Both the position numbers and the translations under genes were made by a program. From positions 62,001 to 126,000 of the IMG/VR virus record IMGVR_UViG_3300040809_000996: 64,000 nucleotides of DNA. One strand, given 5' to 3'. Origin of the DNA: a virus. The notes under the pieces were generated by a model, which had not been told where the DNA came from, did not search any database, and saw only the letters and a list, made by a program, of their open reading frames with translations. Below are positions 60,659-64,000 of this stretch, in pieces (position 1 is the stretch's first letter; each line of letters opens with the position of its first letter).

Positions 60659-61423
60659 ATGCAGCTTATACCAAGATATTTAGTAAAAAATACAATTATA
60701 ATTGTAACAAATGAAACAGGATTTGACACGGAGTACATGCCAGTGTATAGTAGACAGATAAAAGCCTACCGGGGTATTGACAATAAAATACAATTTAAAA
60801 TAGTTAATGCAGATCAAAAACCAATGGATATAACCGATTATATGCCTACATTTGTAGCGTTTGACGAAACAAAAAGACAAGTTATAAGAAGAGTAGGCAC
60901 TGTACAAGATGGAGCTAAAGGTAAATTTGAGATTAACATTACAGAAAATGATTTATTAAACATTCAAAGACAGTACTTACGTTACAATATCTATCTTACA
61001 GATTTAGAAGGTGATAATCATTTAACCTTCGCAGATAGTAATTTTGATAACAATGCCACTCTGTTTGTTGACGATTATGCATTTCCAGGACCAGCAGAAC
61101 CGCACACTGTATCTACTTTTGTACAAGACAATACAGAATGGATTAGTGAGGCCATATCAGCAGAACCTGCTCTCAACGGTAACGAAGCTTTACATACAGC
61201 AGCAATATATACAAACAATTATGTAGGTAATGCAACACTAGAAGCTACACTTGATGTAAACATTAATGAAGATACTAGTTGGGCACCGATAAACACGATA
61301 ACATTTGATGGTACAGAAACAATGCCTGCTTATTTTAATTTTAGAGGCGTATACAACTACTTACGATTTAAGACAACTGCATCACCAAATGATACCGTAA
61401 CAAAAATTTTAGTAAGGAATTAG
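60659..61423 (+). CDS. Virion structural protein
   Basis: 254 residues from ATG 60659. It begins MQLIPRYLVKNTIIIVTNET with GFDTEYMPVYSRQIKAYRG, a signature known from T4-like marine phage structural proteins. It continues beta-rich (IQFKIVNADQKPMDITDYMP) and ends with the block INTITFDGTETMPAYFNFRG. No enzyme motif is present. It stands with a second structural gene just before the primase, away from the other virion genes. Confidence 0.65.
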   Translation: MQLIPRYLVKNTIIIVTNETGFDTEYMPVYSRQIKAYRGIDNKIQFKIVNADQKPMDITDYMPTFVAFDETKRQVIRRVGTVQDGAKGKFEINITENDLLNIQRQYLRYNIYLTDLEGDNHLTFADSNFDNNATLFVDDYAFPGPAEPHTVSTFVQDNTEWISEAISAEPALNGNEALHTAAIYTNNYVGNATLEATLDVNINEDTSWAPINTITFDGTETMPAYFNFRGVYNYLRFKTTASPNDTVTKILVRN

Positions 61424-61431
61424 GAATAGGT

Positions 61432-61809
61432 ATGGCAACAAGTGAAACTATTATAGCAACCCAGACGCACCCGGGAGACAGTTCAGAACAAACTATTACA
61501 AGTGAAAAATTTAAAGGCGATGGTTATTATGGTCGTGCAGATGGCTTCCATACCGTACAAGTTGTGCTCACAGGATTCTTAGGTAAAGTAGAAATACAAG
61601 CATCACTAGCTACCGATCCTGCAGACGAAGATTGGTTTACAGTTAACATAACAGATGTGACTACAAATACAATATCGAATTATGTTGAATATCTTGTAAA
61701 TGAAACCAGTAGTAAAATGTATAACTTTACTGGTAATTTTGTATGGGTTAGATGTTTAATAACATCGTGGACTGATGGTTCTGTTAATAGTGTAAAACTA
61801 AATCATTAA
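61432..61809 (+). CDS. Virion structural protein
   Basis: 125 residues with AGGAATAGG before ATG. The segment GFHTVQVVLTGFLGKVEIQA and ASLATDPADEDWFTVNITD is a beta-sandwich type phage structural signature, and NFVWVRCLITSWTDGSVNSV closes it. It is separated from the previous gene by 8 bp. It is similar in plan to the end of the preceding protein (EATLDVNINEDTSWAPINTI). The exact virion position is not known. Confidence 0.65.
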   Translation: MATSETIIATQTHPGDSSEQTITSEKFKGDGYYGRADGFHTVQVVLTGFLGKVEIQASLATDPADEDWFTVNITDVTTNTISNYVEYLVNETSSKMYNFTGNFVWVRCLITSWTDGSVNSVKLNH

Positions 61810-61810
61810 C

Positions 61811-61839
61811 TTGACAAACGATAGTTACTTTGCTATAAT
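61811..61839 (+). promoter_or_regulatory. Perfect sigma70 promoter of the primase gene
   Basis: TTGACA (61811-61816), a 17-bp spacer, and TATAAT (61834-61839) are a full consensus match. The expected start is 61846, the A of the primase ATG, so the mRNA should be leaderless. No ribosome site lies before the ATG. Confidence 0.85.
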
Positions 61840-61845
61840 TAAAAT

Positions 61846-62826
61846 ATGAGCATTGTATCTAATATTGTATCTGTACACATACCAGCAAAGAAAAAAATTA
61901 CACCTAGTGGTTGGATAAGTTTTAATGCCCCGTGTTGTCATTATAATGGACACGCACAGGATACAAGAGGTCGCGGCGGTTTAATTATAAATGGCGACGA
62001 AGGTGTAACTTATCACTGCTTTAATTGTGGTTTTAAATGTAGCTGGCAAGCTGGACGTAATCTTTCTTTAAAATTTAAAAATTTTTTAAGTTGGATTGGC
62101 GTTCCTGATACTACAATTAATCAACTCGCCTTAGATTTATTAAAACAAATTGATAATAAAAAATCAAAACTGCATGATATCAAAGTACCAGCATTTAAAA
62201 AAATAAAACTACCAGATAATGTTGTTTGTATTAACGATTCTATTAGTGTTGATAAAAATTTAATTCCAATTATAGAATATATTGTAAATAGAGGATTAGA
62301 TTTTAATGATACAAATTTTTATTGGTCTAGTAAAATAGGATATAGAGATAGATTAATTATTCCTTTTTATTATGAAAATGAAATTGTTGGTTATACAGCA
62401 CGTACAACACAAAATAAAAAACCAAAATATATAACCAATTCACAGCCTGGATATGTTTTTGGGCTAGACCAGCAAAAAGAAAATTATAAACTTACACTAG
62501 TTTGCGAAGGCCCTATTGATGCACTACTTATTGGCGCTACTAGTATTTTAGGATCTGAAATATCAACTGGTCAGGCATTATTATTAAATTCATTAGAAAC
62601 TGAAAAAATTATAATACCGGACAGAGATCCTGCTGGAAAAAAATTAATCAACCAAGCAATAGATCTAGGCTGGAGTGTAAGTTTTCCTATGTGGAGTAAA
62701 GATATAAATGACATAGGTGACGCTGTACATAAATACGGTAGGATGTTAACTTTATACAGTATTATCACCGCAATAGAAACATCTAATTTAAAAATAAATT
62801 TAAGGGCAAAAAAATGGTTTGGTTAA
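61846..62826 (+). CDS. 61: DNA primase gp61
   Basis: 326 residues. A zinc-finger region with C30, C31, H32 and C58, C61 (APCCHYNGHAQDT; YHCFNCGFKCSW) leads to a TOPRIM-like domain: LTLVCEGPIDALLIGAT, IIIPDRDPAGKK and DINDIGDAVHKYG. This matches gp61 primase of T4 (342 residues), which makes RNA primers with helicase gp41. The promoter is a perfect sigma70 consensus, so it is probably an early gene. Confidence 0.85.
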   Translation: MSIVSNIVSVHIPAKKKITPSGWISFNAPCCHYNGHAQDTRGRGGLIINGDEGVTYHCFNCGFKCSWQAGRNLSLKFKNFLSWIGVPDTTINQLALDLLKQIDNKKSKLHDIKVPAFKKIKLPDNVVCINDSISVDKNLIPIIEYIVNRGLDFNDTNFYWSSKIGYRDRLIIPFYYENEIVGYTARTTQNKKPKYITNSQPGYVFGLDQQKENYKLTLVCEGPIDALLIGATSILGSEISTGQALLLNSLETEKIIIPDRDPAGKKLINQAIDLGWSVSFPMWSKDINDIGDAVHKYGRMLTLYSIITAIETSNLKINLRAKKWFG

Positions 62827-62948
62827 AAGAAAAATTAAGCATTATTTGGTATTGGATATCTTATCCTTATTACTGGATTAAAGATGAAATAAAATACCGG
62901 AAAAAATTAAAAAAATTAAGAGAAGACGATCCTTTTATATATGATTAA
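62814..62948 (+). CDS. Small conserved phage protein (44 residues)
   Basis: The frame ATG 62814 to TAA 62948 overlaps the primase end by 13 bp and encodes MVWLKEKLSIIWYWISYPYY, then WIKDEIKYRKKLKKLREDDP and FIYD. It has an aromatic first half (possible membrane contact) and a charged second half. I recall a similar EIxYRKRLKxLREDDPFIY protein in marine T4-like phages; function unknown. Confidence 0.6.
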   Translation: MVWLKEKLSIIWYWISYPYYWIKDEIKYRKKLKKLREDDPFIYD

Positions 62949-64000
62949 ATGATTACATGGGGAATTAGTGCTAATAGTCATGACGCTGCAATTAGTGTGC
63001 ATAACAACGACAAAATAAAATTTGCAAGTCATGCAGAAAGATTTAGCCATAAAAAAAATGATGCACACTTAAATCCTAGTATTATTAATTATGCACTACA
63101 ATGGGGGCAGCCTGATAGGATTGTTTGGTATGAAAAACCTTTTCTAAAAACTACAAGACAATGGTATGCAGGACAAAAAGATTTATTCAATAAGAATCGC
63201 ATAAAAAAATATTTGACACAATATGGTATAACATCGCCTATATCAACAGTAGGTCATCATCGTTCACATACAGCAGCGGGATATTATACTAGTGGATTTG
63301 ATCATGCAACAATTCTAGTCATAGATGCAATAGGAGAATGGAATACACTAAGTGTGTGGGAAGGTGAGTATGATAAACTAACCTGTAAACGGACATGGAA
63401 CTATCCTAACAGCATAGGTATTTGGTATAGTGCAATGACACAGCGCATAGGTCTTAAACCAAATGAGGAAGAATACATACTTATGGGTATGGCAGCATAT
63501 GGAGATGCAGGTAAGTATGGAGAAACAATATTAAACGATTTTTGGGAACAATTTCCTAACCATTTAAACTTTTTTAATCGCCTTCCTAACTTCCAGCTAA
63601 AGCACAATCTACATAGGGGATGCATGTGGTGGGAACCTACTAAGATTGCATTTAATATCTTAGACGATAAACAAGAATTTACACAATGGGCGTATGACGT
63701 AGCAGCAGGAACGCAATGGGCATATGAGCATATATTAACTAAGATAAGTAAGGCTGTAGCTAGGACATATGCTAGCAGTAACCTAGTGTTTATGGGTGGT
63801 TGTGCATTGAATTGCAGTGCTAACAGCAAGATAGTTGAACACTGGAATGGTGAAGGTAACATTTGGATAATGCCTAATCCGGGCGATGCAGGCAGTTGCA
63901 TAGGAGCAGTGCTTGCACATAGAGGCACACATATAGAATGGCCTGGACCGTATCTGGGTTATGATATAGAAGGAGAATATCCAGTAGATGAAATCATTAC
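62949..64000 (+). CDS. Carbamoyltransferase, NodU/CmcH-like (cut by window end)
   Basis: 350 codons from ATG 62949 with no stop before the window ends. The start MITWGISANSHDAAISVHNN and HAERFSHKKN are NodU-type; the metal and carbamoyl blocks are VGHHRSHTAAGYYTSGFDHA, LVIDAIGEW, LMGMAAYGDAG and NLVFMGGCALNCSANSKI. Carbamoyltransferases of this family use carbamoyl phosphate to decorate sugars or antibiotics, and carbamoyltransferase genes occur in marine T4-like phages. It begins directly after the small gene and fits the glycan-modification theme. Confidence 0.85.
   Translation, partial: MITWGISANSHDAAISVHNNDKIKFASHAERFSHKKNDAHLNPSIINYALQWGQPDRIVWYEKPFLKTTRQWYAGQKDLFNKNRIKKYLTQYGITSPISTVGHHRSHTAAGYYTSGFDHATILVIDAIGEWNTLSVWEGEYDKLTCKRTWNYPNSIGIWYSAMTQRIGLKPNEEEYILMGMAAYGDAGKYGETILNDFWEQFPNHLNFFNRLPNFQLKHNLHRGCMWWEPTKIAFNILDDKQEFTQWAYDVAAGTQWAYEHILTKISKAVARTYASSNLVFMGGCALNCSANSKIVEHWNGEGNIWIMPNPGDAGSCIGAVLAHRGTHIEWPGPYLGYDIEGEYPVDEII

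Noticed and set aside
63401-63928. 175-residue open frame on the minus strand
   Set aside because: It lies opposite the carbamoyltransferase, whose family motifs are clear and whose frame remains open to the window end.
1-64000. Transposase, integrase or attachment sites that would explain the accessory island
   Set aside because: No such gene or flanking direct repeat was seen; the only mobile-type gene is the HNH protein, away from the island.

Overview
This window is a 64 kb piece of the genome of a T4-like tailed phage (contractile tail) from an aquatic, most likely marine, bacterium. The T4-type genes can be read directly from the proteins: head completion gp4, neck gp13 and gp14, tail completion gp15, sheath gp18, tube gp19, terminase gp16 and gp17, gp32, UvsX, UvsY, UvsW and primase gp61. 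The DNA is very AT-rich and genes are packed with 4-20 bp overlaps. The gene set resembles marine T4-like phages of cyanobacteria and SAR11. The host cannot be decided from the window, and no photosynthesis gene is present. No tRNA, CRISPR array or insertion sequence was seen, and no gap between genes exceeds about 120 bp.

Layout. (1) 1-3772, plus strand: virion genes ending in three tandem glycine-rich adhesin paralogs. (2) 3815-20626: a 17 kb accessory island with four FAD-dependent tryptophan-halogenase-like proteins, twelve proteins of 2-oxoglutarate/Fe(II) oxygenase or JmjC-cupin type (one of them, 10381-10887, has lost its metal ligands), a further non-canonical member of that group, two copies of a DUF6065-like protein, small coiled-coil proteins and a sugar-type cupin. 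(3) 20623-32452: Nudix hydrolase, gp15, gp14, gp13, an HNH protein, an oversized gp18, gp19, a tube-like protein and fibre-like proteins. (4) 32460-43852: subtilisin-like protease, gp4, gp16, large putative internal virion proteins around gp17, and a His-rich lipoprotein. (5) 43973-46723: gp32, UvsX, UvsY. (6) 46718-53891: a glycan island of seven glycosyltransferase-like and three methyltransferase-like genes. (7) 53920-64000: UvsW, a possible clamp-loader small subunit, peptide deformylase, a DnaE-like fragment, a sulfotransferase, two structural proteins, primase and a carbamoyltransferase cut by the window end.

How it fits together. Plus-strand blocks carry the T4-type core; minus-strand cassettes are spliced between them. 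At all six convergent junctions the two stop codons overlap, and the six divergent junctions are 30-107 bp long and carry NATAAATA-like late promoters. Several genes have such a promoter only 4-5 bp before ATG and no Shine-Dalgarno sequence, and the primase has a perfect sigma70 promoter whose expected start is the A of its ATG, so leaderless transcripts are predicted.

The most unusual content is the halogenase/oxygenase island directly after the adhesin genes. Its likely job (inference) is oxidative and halogenating tailoring of a peptide, protein or small molecule; no substrate or flavin reductase gene is visible. The glycan island, sulfotransferase and carbamoyltransferase suggest a second programme that decorates surface sugars.
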